Positions 52,743 through 61,997 of a stretch of DNA of 64,000 bases are shown here, one piece after another; positions within the stretch are counted from its first letter, which is position 1; the number at the start of each line of letters is the position of its first letter. This DNA comes from JAKFEW01 sp036675505 (lineage in GTDB: Bacteria > Cyanobacteriota > Sericytochromatia > S15B-MN24 > JAQBPE01). Made by a program: the position numbers and the translations under genes. The stretch lies in contig JAKFEW010000135.1 of assembly GCA_036675505.1 (NCBI GenBank), positions 1 through 64,000 of the forward strand, written 5' to 3'. Under the pieces are notes generated by a model. The model was not told the origin of the DNA, made no database searches, and was given only the letters and a program-made list of their open reading frames with translations.

Positions 52743-52759
52743 TGTAACATAGCGTTACA
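52743..52759. promoter_or_regulatory. Inverted repeat upstream of the DksA/TraR gene
   Basis: TGTAAC-ATAGC-GTTACA is a perfect 6-bp inverted repeat 50 bases before the ATG at 52809. The right part ACATAGCGTTACA recurs with one mismatch at 33693-33705. Confidence 0.45.
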
Positions 52760-52808
52760 TCGGTCGACGGGGTCATGAGGTGGGCGAACGCGCCCCAGGG
52801 AGAGCGTT

Positions 52809-53180
52809 ATGGCGAAGTTCGAACAGTTCAAGGTGCGGCTCGAAGATGAGAAGCGCCGCCTGGAGCGCATGATTGCCAACCGCCGGGACAGCGTCAGCAG
52901 CCAAAAGTCGATGGGCATCAACGAGTCCTTCTCGAACTCCGGCGACGACGAGTATGCGGACGCGGCGACCGATACGTTCAACCAGGAGCTCGATATGACG
53001 ATGCTGAACAAGTACAAGTTCCGCATCACGCGCGTCGACGATGCGCTCTCGCGCCTGGCGGAAGGCTCCTACGGCACGTGCGTGCGTTGCCACCAGAAGA
53101 TCTCGGAAGGGCGGCTCGAGGCCGTTCCCGATACCAGCTATTGCCGCGACTGCGAAGCCGAGGTCGAGGTCCAGGACTGA
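52809..53180 (+). CDS. DksA/TraR-family zinc-finger regulator
   Basis: A protein of 123 residues. An N-terminal coiled coil (about 5-35) and an acidic loop (GDDEYADAATDTFNQELD) precede a C4 zinc finger with Cys91, Cys94, Cys112 and Cys115. The family inserts its coiled coil into the secondary channel of RNA polymerase and works with ppGpp. Whether the acidic tip residues of true DksA are present cannot be decided. GGGAG lies about seven bases before the ATG. An inverted repeat upstream and a terminator at 53195 delimit a one-gene unit. Confidence 0.88.
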   Translation: MAKFEQFKVRLEDEKRRLERMIANRRDSVSSQKSMGINESFSNSGDDEYADAATDTFNQELDMTMLNKYKFRITRVDDALSRLAEGSYGTCVRCHQKISEGRLEAVPDTSYCRDCEAEVEVQD

Positions 53181-53194
53181 GGCGACGTGCACCT

Positions 53195-53222
53195 GACGGG
53201 GGGCCGGGACGGGCCCCCCGTC
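53195..53222 (+). terminator. Terminator after the DksA/TraR gene
   Basis: GACGGGGGGCC and GGCCCCCCGTC form an 11-bp stem with a 6-base loop, followed by TTTTCTT. Confidence 0.85.
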
Positions 53223-53332
53223 TTTTCTTGGAAACTTTGGCGGGAAACCGCAAGGGCCGCTCGCCATACGACTTCGCGCAAGCTCGCACCGCCTTGCTCG
53301 CGCTTACGCGCGGATTCGCGGACGCCCGGCCG

Positions 53333-54124
53333 TCAGGCGCGCGCCAGATACGCGGCACGGTAGGTCTCGGGACCGACCGGCGTGAAGCCCTGGGCCTCGT
53401 ACGCCTCGAGCAGCTCGAAGCCGGCCTCCGCGAGCAGCGCGCGCACCGTCGCGTCGTCGTAGCCGCGCGCCGTGTGGGTGATATCGATCCGCCGCCAGGT
53501 CGCGGGATCGTCGGCCTCCGGCGCGAAGTACGTGGCCTGCAACGTCGCGATCCCGCTCGTGCCGTCGTAGCGTGAACGCCAGAATCGGGCGTAATTCTCG
53601 GCCAGGTGCGAATCCTCAGCGTTGCCCCAGACGCTCGCGTACGCGTGCGGCGTGTTGACGTCGAAGAAGAACAGGCCGCCTGGCGCGAGGATGCGCCGGA
53701 TGCCCATCAGGGCGCGGCGGAAGTCGGTGGGAACCGTAAGGTGGTTCAGGCTGTCGTAGAGACATGTAACGAGGTCGAAGCCACCCTCGGGGAAGCCCGG
53801 CCAGCGCTCGGGCAGGTCCGCCAGGTCGGCCTGGAGCCAGTTCACGTCCACCTTCCACCGCTCCGCGCGCGCCCGTGCGCGCGCCAGCATCGCCGCCGAG
53901 CCGTCGATGCCGGTCACGCGGAACTTGCGGCGCGCGAGCGCCACGGCGGCCGCGCCGGTGCCACAGGCCAGATCTGCGATCCGGATCGGCTTGATACGGC
54001 GCAGCGCCAGGATCTCCAGCAGATAGCCGATCATCTTGAGGCTGAAACGGCTCTGGCCGCTTATGTCATAGACCGCGGCGAGCGAATCGTACATGTCCGC
54101 GCCGGGCGGTGGTTTAACGTCCAT
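53333..54124 (-). CDS. Class I SAM-dependent methyltransferase
   Basis: A protein of 263 residues. Motif I is IADLACGTGAAAVALA, motif II VTGIDGSAAMLARAR, then LQADLADLP, a FDLVTCLYDSLNHL stretch and the post-motif LAPGGLFFFDVNTPHA. The C-terminal domain is beta-rich. This is the common small-molecule methyltransferase fold (UbiE/TylM1-like), substrate unknown. The ATG at 54124 is preceded by a weak purine stretch only. It is divergent from the sigma factor gene. Confidence 0.87.
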   Translation of the reverse strand: MDVKPPPGADMYDSLAAVYDISGQSRFSLKMIGYLLEILALRRIKPIRIADLACGTGAAAVALARRKFRVTGIDGSAAMLARARARAERWKVDVNWLQADLADLPERWPGFPEGGFDLVTCLYDSLNHLTVPTDFRRALMGIRRILAPGGLFFFDVNTPHAYASVWGNAEDSHLAENYARFWRSRYDGTSGIATLQATYFAPEADDPATWRRIDITHTARGYDDATVRALLAEAGFELLEAYEAQGFTPVGPETYRAAYLARA

Positions 54125-54469
54125 TTAACCCGCGAGGCCATTTCGTCGGCGTAACAACTGGTTTCCAGTCTTTACAAAACATGAGACGGAGATCACAAAT
54201 AAATCAAGTCAGGACGCAAGCCCAGGGGAAAGAGGAGGTATATAGAGCTTACCTGGTTTATTAAATCCTGGTAAAACAGAAGTCAAATCCGTTTTATACG
54301 CGAGTAAACACGAGATAATCGGCCCCGGCCAAGCGAGCCGTGGCGAAATCTGGCCAAAAACGACGAAATTCGCGGTTAGGTTCTGACCACGGCGGAACCC
54401 TACAATAGAAGGGTCCGAAACGAAGAAATCTCTGCCCGTGTAGGCGGGTGGATTTAGGAGGTAAATCTC
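54125..54469. other. AT-rich 345-base intergenic region upstream of the sigma factor
   Basis: No gene is seen. The region is clearly richer in A and T than its flanks. It holds an interrupted palindrome TTACCTGG-N10-CCTGGTAA (54249-54274) and a -10-like TACAAT (54401-54406) about 65 bases before the sigma factor start. Upstream lie GAGGAGGTATATAG and several A/T tracts. It is probably the regulatory region of the sigma gene, possibly with more than one promoter. Confidence 0.55.
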
Positions 54470-55534
<1,065 letters not shown>

Positions 55535-55540
55535 CGCTCG

Positions 55541-55694
55541 GTTTTGAGATTTGAGTGTTGAGTTTTGAGTTCAATACTCGACCTCGGCCCCGCCAACTGC
55601 GAAGCCCTCTCACCATCACGGTGAGAGGGCTTCCTTACATCCAGCCGGGCCCGGCGCCCTGCCAACTCAAATCTCAAAACTCAAATCTCAAAAC
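55541..55694. repeat. 31-bp inverted repeats of TTTTGAG-type heptamers flanking a hairpin
   Basis: Left arm 55541-55571 is built of 7-base units (TTTTGAG, ATTTGAG, TGTTGAG, TTTTGAG). The right arm 55664-55694 is the inverse (ACTCAAA/TCTCAAA units). The arms match at most of the 31 positions. They enclose 92 bases containing the terminator at 55601-55633. The AT-rich arms contrast with the GC-rich surroundings. Could be a small MITE-like insertion or a short tandem repeat array as known from cyanobacteria. Confidence 0.8.
55601..55633. terminator. Terminator after the sigma factor gene
   Basis: GAAGCCCTCTCACC-ATCAC-GGTGAGAGGGCTTC is a perfect 14-bp stem followed by CTTACAT. It lies between the inverted-repeat arms and can serve both converging genes. 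Confidence 0.75.
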
Positions 55695-55699
55695 GACCA

Positions 55700-56281
55700 C
55701 TAATCAGAAGCAGGCTTGCGACCCACCAACAGGCAGCTCTGCTTGCCCCAGGTGTGCGTCCAGCGGCGGTGGAACTCGATCGTGAAGTAGGTGCTCATCT
55801 TGCGCCGCACCTCGTTCAGCGCCTGCTGGGCGCGCGACTCGCGGCGGCCGAAGAAGAGCATCTGGACGAGCCGGTCACGGATGCTCTCGAGCCCGGTGCT
55901 GACGTCGTGCCAGTAAACCTTGCCTTCCGGCTTGGTCACGCGCCAGAGTTCGTCGAGCACCTGATCGACTTGTGGAAAGCGCTCGTAAGAGCCAAAGGCG
56001 ATCACGAGATCGAAATAGCCGTCCGGGTAGGGGATCGCGACCTGGTTCAGGCGAAAGAACATCATGTTCTTCTGCTCGGCCTGCTGCATGAGCTTCTCGG
56101 CACGCTGGAGCGTGGCGTACGAGAAGTCGATCGCCACGAGTTCGCCCGAGCGTGCGAGCTGATCCGCCATGCCCGCGGTGAAAGCCGTGTTGTTGCTGCC
56201 GAGGTAGAGGATGCGATCGCCCGGCCGGATCGGCGCCGAGCGGAGGACTGCCTCATGCATTCGGTACAGGTGGTGCCGCAT
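55700..56281 (-). CDS. Divergent class I methyltransferase-like protein
   Basis: A protein of 193 residues. RILYLGSNNTAFTAGMADQL replaces the usual Gly-rich SAM motif I. ELVAIDFSYATLQRAEKLM, YPDGYFDLVIAFGSYERFPQ and LWRVTKPEGKVYWHDVS fit motifs II to IV. It is probably SAM-binding, substrate unknown. The ATG at 56281 is chosen because a consensus TATAAT lies upstream at 56344-56339, downstream of the more distal ATG (56368). No good Shine-Dalgarno is seen. Confidence 0.75.
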   Translation of the reverse strand: MRHHLYRMHEAVLRSAPIRPGDRILYLGSNNTAFTAGMADQLARSGELVAIDFSYATLQRAEKLMQQAEQKNMMFFRLNQVAIPYPDGYFDLVIAFGSYERFPQVDQVLDELWRVTKPEGKVYWHDVSTGLESIRDRLVQMLFFGRRESRAQQALNEVRRKMSTYFTIEFHRRWTHTWGKQSCLLVGRKPASD

Positions 56282-56616
56282 CCGGGTCGCTTTCGGGTTG
56301 GGGGCTCGTAGGGTCGACGGGCAACCGACGGTGCGGGAATTATACCCGGACCCGCCGCCGATGTTCATCCGGAAAGTTCACGCGGTCGCAACATTGGTGT
56401 AAGCGGAGCGCCACGTGTGGGGACGAGCACCGGGGTACGATACGGCCAGGAGAAAGCACCGGCGGCGAGCGCAGGAAGCTGGAATCGAGCAGGCGAACAC
56501 CACGCTATGGCTCAAATTTGGGTACAATTGAAGTAGAGCATTGGTCGCTCGCGACCGGCCCGGCTCTTATCTCTTCGAGAGCCCGGCACGCCCCCGGTGG
56601 CTGAAGGAGTTACAAC
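56282..56616. promoter_or_regulatory. Divergent promoter region, methyltransferase and response regulator
   Basis: Minus strand: TATAAT (56344-56339) preceded by GGG, for the methyltransferase. Plus strand: GGGTACAAT (TACAAT at 56523-56528), about 90 bases before the response regulator ATG, and an upstream GGGTACGAT (about 56436-56441). No clear -35 hexamers. No gene is seen in the gap. Confidence 0.5.
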
Positions 56617-57330
56617 ATGGCCAAGATCCTCGTCGTCGATGACGACCCGAACATCCGTCTGCTGCTTCAGAAGCAGCTCGAGCTCGAAGGCTACAAGGTG
56701 ATCACCGCCGCTGGGGGCGAGTCGGCAATCGCCCTGGCGCGCCGCGAGCGCCCCGACCTGGTGCTGCTCGACCTCATGATGCCGGACATCGACGGCCTCG
56801 AGGTCTGCCGTACGCTCCGCCAGGAGATGGTGATCCCGATCATCATGCTCACGGCCAAGGGCACCGACACCGACAAGGTGGTCGGCCTGACGATCGGTGC
56901 GGATGAGTACATCACCAAGCCCTTCAGCCTGATCGAGCTGACCGCCCGCGTGAAGGCGAACCTCCGCCGCGTCGATCGCCTCAAGCGCTCGATGGTGGAG
57001 TCGCCCAACCGCATCCAGATCGACGACCTGGTGATCGACACCGAGCAGCACGTGGTCCTCTACAACGAGGAGCCGATCGACTTGCCGCACAAGGAGTACA
57101 GCCTGCTGCACCTCCTCGTGACGAACCTCAGCAAGGCCATCAGCCGCGACAGCATCCTGTACCGCGTCTGGGGCGACGACTTCTTCGGCGACGACCGCGT
57201 GGTGGACGTCCACATCTGCCGCCTGCGGGAGAAGCTCGACCGCCTCGAGAACTGCCCGATCGAGATCCAGACCGTCCGCGGCGTCGGCTACCGCTGCGCC
57301 AAGGTCAAGGCCGCGGCGAACGCCAAGTAA
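56617..57330 (+). CDS. OmpR/PhoB-family response regulator (orphan)
   Basis: A protein of 237 residues. The receiver domain (1-120) has VVDDDPNIR, phospho-Asp52 in LVLLDLMMPDIDG, Thr79 and Lys101 in TKPFS. The winged-helix domain (about 132-230) has LPHKEYSLLHLLVTNLSKAI, VWGDDFFGDDRVVDVHICRLREK and IQTVRGVGYRC. All phosphotransfer residues are present. No histidine kinase lies next to it. Cyanobacterial RpaB/RpaA-type regulators have the same length and context-free location, but identity cannot be claimed. AAGGAG is eight bases before the ATG; a terminator follows at 57350. Confidence 0.93.
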   Translation: MAKILVVDDDPNIRLLLQKQLELEGYKVITAAGGESAIALARRERPDLVLLDLMMPDIDGLEVCRTLRQEMVIPIIMLTAKGTDTDKVVGLTIGADEYITKPFSLIELTARVKANLRRVDRLKRSMVESPNRIQIDDLVIDTEQHVVLYNEEPIDLPHKEYSLLHLLVTNLSKAISRDSILYRVWGDDFFGDDRVVDVHICRLREKLDRLENCPIEIQTVRGVGYRCAKVKAAANAK

Positions 57331-57349
57331 GGCTCGGGAGTTTCAATCG

Positions 57350-57377
57350 AACGGGCCCGGCATCCGCCGGGCCCGTT
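57350..57377 (+). terminator. Terminator after the response regulator gene
   Basis: AACGGGCCCGG and CCGGGCCCGTT form an 11-bp stem with a short loop, followed by TCACATTG. Confidence 0.75.
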
Positions 57378-57432
57378 TCACATTGTTGATGGGTATGAGC
57401 GAACCAATCCCACGCTCGCGCCGGAGGTCCCT

Positions 57433-58098
57433 ATGCTCGCCACACGCTTGACCGCGTCCCTGATCCTTCTTGCCATAGCCACCTCGCCCGCCGCGCTCTC
57501 CGGCTGCGCCTGGTTCATGCGCAAGGCCGAGCCGCAGGCCCAGGTCGATCGGACGCCGGAGCCGCCGCGCGCTGACGGCAAGCTCGTGACCACCGGTGGC
57601 CAGCACGCCACCTGGGTGGATCTGAAGGTGCGGCCGCTCGGTGCCTGGAACTTCGACGCGGCGCCTTTCACCATGGTCCGGAGTGACGCGACGGTGAGCC
57701 CGCGCGAGTCCGTGTGGACCATTTTGTGCGAGAATCGGGCCGGACGGGCCACGAACCTCGTGTTCCGGCTCGCGGATCCCATGTTGACGATGGGCAAGAA
57801 GTTCAACGTGATGGATCCGCGCGGCCTGCCGCTGGAGCCGCCCCTCGCCACGGCCGAAATCCACCAGGCCGTGACGCCCGGCGACGCCTCGGCCTTCCGG
57901 GTGTGGGTGGCGTCGCCTCGCAACGAGGCGATCGAGGTGACCGAGGTGGGCCCGGCCTCCCGGGTGATGCTCACCGTGGATCTCGTGTTCGCGGCCGGCC
58001 CGAAGGAGACGCATGCCCCCACCGGCACCTTCGGGCTGCAGGGCACGGTCACCATCTACTCCCTCCGGCCGGTGGCCGGCCTTGGACGGCTCATGTAA
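57433..58098 (+). CDS. Lipoprotein of unknown function
   Basis: A protein of 221 residues. The signal peptide ends in AALSGC (Cys25), followed by a charged tether to about 50. The soluble domain is beta-rich (TWVDLKVRPLGAWNF, RVWVASPRNEAIEV, GLQGTVTIYSL), suggestive of an immunoglobulin-like sandwich. No catalytic motif. CCGGAGG precedes the ATG at five bases. Standalone gene. Confidence 0.75.
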   Translation: MLATRLTASLILLAIATSPAALSGCAWFMRKAEPQAQVDRTPEPPRADGKLVTTGGQHATWVDLKVRPLGAWNFDAAPFTMVRSDATVSPRESVWTILCENRAGRATNLVFRLADPMLTMGKKFNVMDPRGLPLEPPLATAEIHQAVTPGDASAFRVWVASPRNEAIEVTEVGPASRVMLTVDLVFAAGPKETHAPTGTFGLQGTVTIYSLRPVAGLGRLM

Positions 58099-58426
58099 CA
58101 AGGCTGGCACCCTTTTGCTCGCCCCGGTGGGGGCGGGCTCCCGCACAGCGGGTGGGCGGGGGTCTCTAACCGCGCAGCAAGGCGGGTAATTGTTTGGCAT
58201 GGTATCTCGTCGACGCTTCGTACTTGGAGCATTTTGCTGCCTGTACTTTCTCTGGCCATGCCCCGCGACCGCCGCGCCTACGGTGGGAGGCCTCGGTTTA
58301 TGGGACGTCGACAGCGATGCTGGCCGGGATAGTGCCTCCGCTCGTCGAGTTGGGATTGATGCCGGCACCGGGTATTTTGCTGGTGTTGAGGACCGCGCTA
58401 CCTTTCGCCGCCTTGAGGTTCGAGTT
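58099..58426. other. 328-base segment without a convincing gene
   Basis: Contains two GC hairpins (GCCCC-GGT..GGGGC at 58121-58134, CCCGC-ACA-GCGGG near 58140) likely ending the upstream lipoprotein transcript. A stretch with more A and T than its neighbours follows. An open frame from 58190 encodes a Tat-like MVSRRRFVLG segment that runs into the next gene. Its codon pattern and a second signal peptide downstream argue against a single protein. The segment ends in TTGAGGTTCGAGTTTTGAA, reminiscent of the heptamers at 55541-55694. It could be a decayed gene or an insertion remnant. Confidence 0.5.
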
Positions 58427-59098
58427 TTGAATCCCCGATCCCGTTTGCTCGCCGCCGCCATGAGCTTGGTGCTCATGATCGCTGCACCTGCAAGCGCCAC
58501 AGTTGCCGCCGAAATGGGCCCCGCCCAGGCGTTCGTCCGCCTCCGCCAGCTCGGCGTCGCCGTCGCCCTCCCGGCGGTCGTCCCGCCTGGCTTCCGCCTC
58601 GAGCGGGTCCTCACGCCGAAGGCATGGGCCGGTCCGGCTTTCGGGCCCGCTTACGTCGCGCTTTACCGCGGCCCTGGTGGTGCCGGGTTCGCGATCGAGT
58701 CCGCTGGCACCGACCTCGGTTCCGCCGCGGAAATGGACTCCCACCCGGTCGTCGAGGTGAAGCCCAAGTTCTTCCCGCGTGCCCGCAACGTGGGCCTCTA
58801 TTGGATCGGGCCGCGCAGTAACCTGCCCAAGAGCTGGGTGTCCGACTGGATCGAGGGACCAGAGCAGTTCTACCGGCTGATCGGGCCGGGGCACGTCCGG
58901 AACGATTACAACGCCGGCTGGGGTGCGACCCGCGACATCGACCAGGCCTGGGCGGTGAAGGTGTTGGATTCGATCCACGTGCTGGGATCGAAAGGCGTGC
59001 CGCGCAAGGCGAACGCAGTGGAGACGCCGCGGCCGTTCCTGACGGATTTCGACCAGGACCACCAGTGGAAGGACATACGGACGGTGCCGGTTCGGTAG
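58427..59098 (+). CDS. Secreted protein of unknown function
   Basis: A protein of 223 residues from TTG, with GAGG eight bases upstream. Signal peptide MNPRSRLLAAAMSLVLMIAA cleaved near PASA. The mature domain has VPPGFRLERVLTPKAWAGP, YVALYRGPGGAGFAIES and a Trp/Tyr-rich C-terminal half (VGLYWIGPRSNLPKSW, FYRLIGPGHVRNDYNAG). Periplasmic or surface location is expected. No family is recognised. The frame extends upstream to 58190, but that extension adds a second, separate signal-like segment. The true start could also be ATG 58460. Confidence 0.65.
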   Translation: MNPRSRLLAAAMSLVLMIAAPASATVAAEMGPAQAFVRLRQLGVAVALPAVVPPGFRLERVLTPKAWAGPAFGPAYVALYRGPGGAGFAIESAGTDLGSAAEMDSHPVVEVKPKFFPRARNVGLYWIGPRSNLPKSWVSDWIEGPEQFYRLIGPGHVRNDYNAGWGATRDIDQAWAVKVLDSIHVLGSKGVPRKANAVETPRPFLTDFDQDHQWKDIRTVPVR

Positions 59099-59171
59099 AC
59101 CTGGCGCGGCTCTTCATCCATTCTTAAGGCAAGAATAGCTTGTACGGCCCCATAACAACTGCGGAGTTGGA

Positions 59172-60398
59172 ATGGGAGCTGGAATGACCTACGGGGCGGA
59201 CAACCTCGCCTATTCGCGTCGCACGCCGATCTGGTCGGCCGTGGACCGCTATGTGCCTGCGGCGCCCGCGACGATCGCGCCCGCAGCCGGGCCGGGCGAG
59301 CCCGCCAGCGCGAAGACGGTCGAAGAGGATACCCAGCAAGCCATCGACGCGAAGGCCAGCCTGGGCTCGCAGAAGGCGCCGGCGATGGGCCTCGCGGCCA
59401 GCGCCGTGAAGTCGGCCAAGGATGCAGATGCCGTCAGCCTTACGGCCGACGCGCTCAAGCTCACCTCCGAGACCATCGCCAAGGCCACCCCGGCCGCCAA
59501 CTCCCTGAACGCCGGCGGCAACATCATCGACGGGCTGAACAAGGCCGCCCAGGGCGACGCCTTCGGCGCCGCCTCCGCCGCTTCGGCTGCGGCCGAGAAG
59601 ATCGCGCCGGCGCTCGCGAAGTCTGGCGTGGGGGCGATCGCGAGCGCCGTCATCCTAGGCACGGGCGACAACAAGCTCGGCGAGCAGGCCAAGGCGCTCG
59701 GCAACAGCGCCTTGAAGGTCATCGCGCCGTCCTCCACCAAAACCCAGCGGGCCAAGGCGGCCTTCGACTTCACGATCAACCTCCAGAACCTGGCGGGCCT
59801 CGCCCGGACGCTCACCAACGCGGCAATCAACGTCGGGCGCTACGGCGTCAACCTGGCCGCCAGGGCAGCCTCGCTCGCCCCGGCCGCGAAAGGCGTGAAG
59901 AGCGCGGCAGGCGTCTTCGCCGCGACCACGCTCGGCCGCACGCTCGGCTTCCTCAACAAGTGGATCCCGCTCCTCAACGTCGCCGGCGTCGCGATCTCCG
60001 CCAAGACGGCCGTTGACGTCTTCCGCGCCGAGAAGTCCTCCGCCACCTCCAAGGTCCTCTCGATCGCCAGCCTCGGCACCGCGGGCCTCGCGCTCTGGGC
60101 CGGCTTCGCGTTGCCGGGCGTGGCGTTCCTGGGCATCGTCGCAGGCTCGATCGGGCTCGACCTGGTGCTCGCGGGCGCCCGCAAGCGCGACGCGGCGGAA
60201 GGTGACATGGATGCGAAGTCGGCCCACTGGGCGACGCACCCGCACAAGGCGGCGGCTGATCTGGCAGGCTGGATCGGCCAGACCGTGCCGATGATTGCCA
60301 GCAAGGCCCGTGAGCTCGTCTCCAAGGCCCGCGAACGGCTGTTTGGTGGCGCCCCGCGTCCCGCGCCCGATCCGCGCCGCAGCCTCGCAAGGGCGTAG
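59172..60398 (+). CDS. Large protein with hydrophobic core, unknown (relative of the 42371 gene product?)
   Basis: A protein of 408 residues. A polar N-terminus is followed by Ala-rich amphipathic helices (about 65-250). The hydrophobic segment is at about 255-340 (FLNKWIPLLNVAGVAISAKTA, LGTAGLALWAGFALPGVAFLGIVAGSIGLDLVL). The C-terminus is basic. No signal peptide. The central layout resembles the 42371 product: FL-x2-W/L-x-P, then a helix with conserved Lys and LxIxxLGT, then a hydrophobic hairpin. Such a buried hairpin is typical of pore-forming or membrane-inserting proteins, but this is only a comparison. Two ATGs (59172 and 59184) each have a GGAG at five bases. Confidence 0.7.
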   Translation: MGAGMTYGADNLAYSRRTPIWSAVDRYVPAAPATIAPAAGPGEPASAKTVEEDTQQAIDAKASLGSQKAPAMGLAASAVKSAKDADAVSLTADALKLTSETIAKATPAANSLNAGGNIIDGLNKAAQGDAFGAASAASAAAEKIAPALAKSGVGAIASAVILGTGDNKLGEQAKALGNSALKVIAPSSTKTQRAKAAFDFTINLQNLAGLARTLTNAAINVGRYGVNLAARAASLAPAAKGVKSAAGVFAATTLGRTLGFLNKWIPLLNVAGVAISAKTAVDVFRAEKSSATSKVLSIASLGTAGLALWAGFALPGVAFLGIVAGSIGLDLVLAGARKRDAAEGDMDAKSAHWATHPHKAAADLAGWIGQTVPMIASKARELVSKARERLFGGAPRPAPDPRRSLARA

Positions 60399-60646
60399 CG
60401 AAACGTAGGCGGTTCGTACATTTCGCACACATTAATTTTGGCCAGTGCGTGCGCTAGGCCGGTTTAGATTCTGCTATCGTGGTACATGGATGGTAGAGAG
60501 CAAGGCTATGACTTGTTTTCGCCCTCTCCCCCCCACCCCAGACGATCGAGATTGTGTCGTCGATCACAGAGTGGCCTCGGAGTCGGTCCTACACTGGATC
60601 GTAATTGTCCATTTACAGGTCTTTCTTCTGATGGAGGTTCGGCACG
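60399..60646. other. 248-base gap upstream of murA
   Basis: No gene. The region is less GC-rich than the flanks. It contains TACACT (60590-60595) that could be a -10 for murA, and a pyrimidine-rich stretch (CCCTCTCCCCCCCACCCC). No confident promoter was identified. Confidence 0.4.
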
Positions 60647-61927
60647 GTGGAGAGGCTCATCATCGAGGGTGGCCAGACGCTCAAGGGTAGCGTCCGGATC
60701 AGCGGCGCCAAAAACTCGGCCCTCGCCCTCATCGCTGGCACCTTGCTCGGCGAAGGCATCACCACGCTGACCAACGTCCCGAATTTGCTGGACGTCCGTG
60801 TCATCGCCGAGGTGCTCGGCCATCTGGGCGCGAACGCCAAGCTGTCGGAAGACGGCACGCTGGTGGTCGACGCGACGAACGTCCACAACCACGTCGCTCC
60901 CTACGACCTCGTCACGAAGATGCGCGCATCGTTCTTCGTGCTCGGCCCGATCCTCGCCCGCCTCGGCAAGGCCAAGATCCCGCTGCCCGGCGGCTGCGCC
61001 ATCGGCTCGCGCCCCGTCGACCTGCACCTCAAGGGCCTGCGCGCCCTGGGCGCCACGGTCCAGATCGAGCACGGCTTCGTCGAAGCGACCGCCGAGAAGC
61101 TTTACGGCGCCAACATCTACCTCGACTATCCGAGCGTCGGCGCCACCGAGAACATTATGATGGCCGCGACCCTCGCGGACGGCATCACCGTGATCGAGAA
61201 CTGCGCCCAGGAGCCCGAGATCCTCGATCTCGCGGAGATGCTCAACGCGATGGGCGCGGACGTCCGCGGCGCGGGCACCGAGACCATCACCATCCACGGC
61301 GTCGAGAACCTCGGCGGCTGCGACCACCGCGTCATCCCGGACCGCATCGAGGCCGGCACTTTCATGATGGCCGCCGCCATCACCCGCGGCGAGCTCCGCC
61401 TCGAGGGCGTGCGCCTCGACCACATGCAGGCGATCGTGAGCAAACTCACCGAGGCCGGCGTGCTGATCCAGCCGGACGGCCCCGACAGCGTTATCGTGAA
61501 GGGTCACGAAGACCTGCGCCCGGTCGACGTTCGCACGATGCCTTACCCGGGCTTCCCCACCGACCTCCAGGCCCCGATGATGGCGCTGCTCGCCACCATC
61601 CCCGGCACCAGCATGATCACCGAGACGGTCTTCGAGAACCGCTTCCTCCACGTCGACGAGCTGCTCCGGATGGGCGCGAACATCAAGACCGAAGGCAACG
61701 CCGCGGTCATTCTCGGCAACCGCCGCCTGTCCGGCGCCCCCGTGCGGGCGACCGACCTGCGCGCCGGCGCTGCGCTCATCATCGCGGCGCTCACCAGCGA
61801 AGGCGAGAGCCAGATCTCCGGCCTGCACCACATCGACCGCGGCTACGAAGACATCGTCGCCAAGTTCCGGGGCGGTGGGGCGAAGGTGACCCGCGTTCAG
61901 GTGGCCGACCCTTTGACCGTCGCCTAG
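60647..61927 (+). CDS. murA: UDP-N-acetylglucosamine 1-carboxyvinyltransferase MurA
   Basis: A protein of 426 residues. EPSP-synthase-like fold with SGAKNSALALIAGTLL at the start, active-site Cys in LPGGCAIGSRPVDLHL, and AGTFMMAAAI, PGFPTDLQAPMMALL, ENRFLHVDELLRMGA and DLRAGAALIIAAL. It transfers enolpyruvate from PEP to UDP-GlcNAc, the first step of peptidoglycan synthesis. Cys at the active site means fosfomycin-sensitive type. GTG start with GGAGG nine bases upstream. A hairpin follows at 61924. Confidence 0.97.
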   Translation: MERLIIEGGQTLKGSVRISGAKNSALALIAGTLLGEGITTLTNVPNLLDVRVIAEVLGHLGANAKLSEDGTLVVDATNVHNHVAPYDLVTKMRASFFVLGPILARLGKAKIPLPGGCAIGSRPVDLHLKGLRALGATVQIEHGFVEATAEKLYGANIYLDYPSVGATENIMMAATLADGITVIENCAQEPEILDLAEMLNAMGADVRGAGTETITIHGVENLGGCDHRVIPDRIEAGTFMMAAAITRGELRLEGVRLDHMQAIVSKLTEAGVLIQPDGPDSVIVKGHEDLRPVDVRTMPYPGFPTDLQAPMMALLATIPGTSMITETVFENRFLHVDELLRMGANIKTEGNAAVILGNRRLSGAPVRATDLRAGAALIIAALTSEGESQISGLHHIDRGYEDIVAKFRGGGAKVTRVQVADPLTVA

Positions 61928-61947
61928 ACTCCCCGGGGGAAGTCTAG
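61924..61947 (+). terminator. Hairpin after murA
   Basis: CTAGACT and AGTCTAG pair over 7 bp around CCCCGGGGGA. It overlaps the murA stop codon and has a weak T tail (CTGTTCTCC). Confidence 0.5.
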
Positions 61948-61984
61948 CTGTTCTCCGAACGCCGCGGTAGCGGGCCCCACGTGG

Positions 61985-61990
61985 TACGAT
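61985..61990 (+). promoter_or_regulatory. -10 element of a probable leaderless gene (61998)
   Basis: TACGAT preceded by TGG ends seven bases before the ATG at 61998. The same hexamer at the same kind of distance serves the other phosphodiester glycosidase (31877). Confidence 0.5.
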
Positions 61991-61997
61991 CCCGCTG

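Noticed and set aside
56366..56368. ATG as start of the 55700 methyltransferase
   Set aside because: A consensus TATAAT lies downstream of it inside the extension, which has no family-like sequence.
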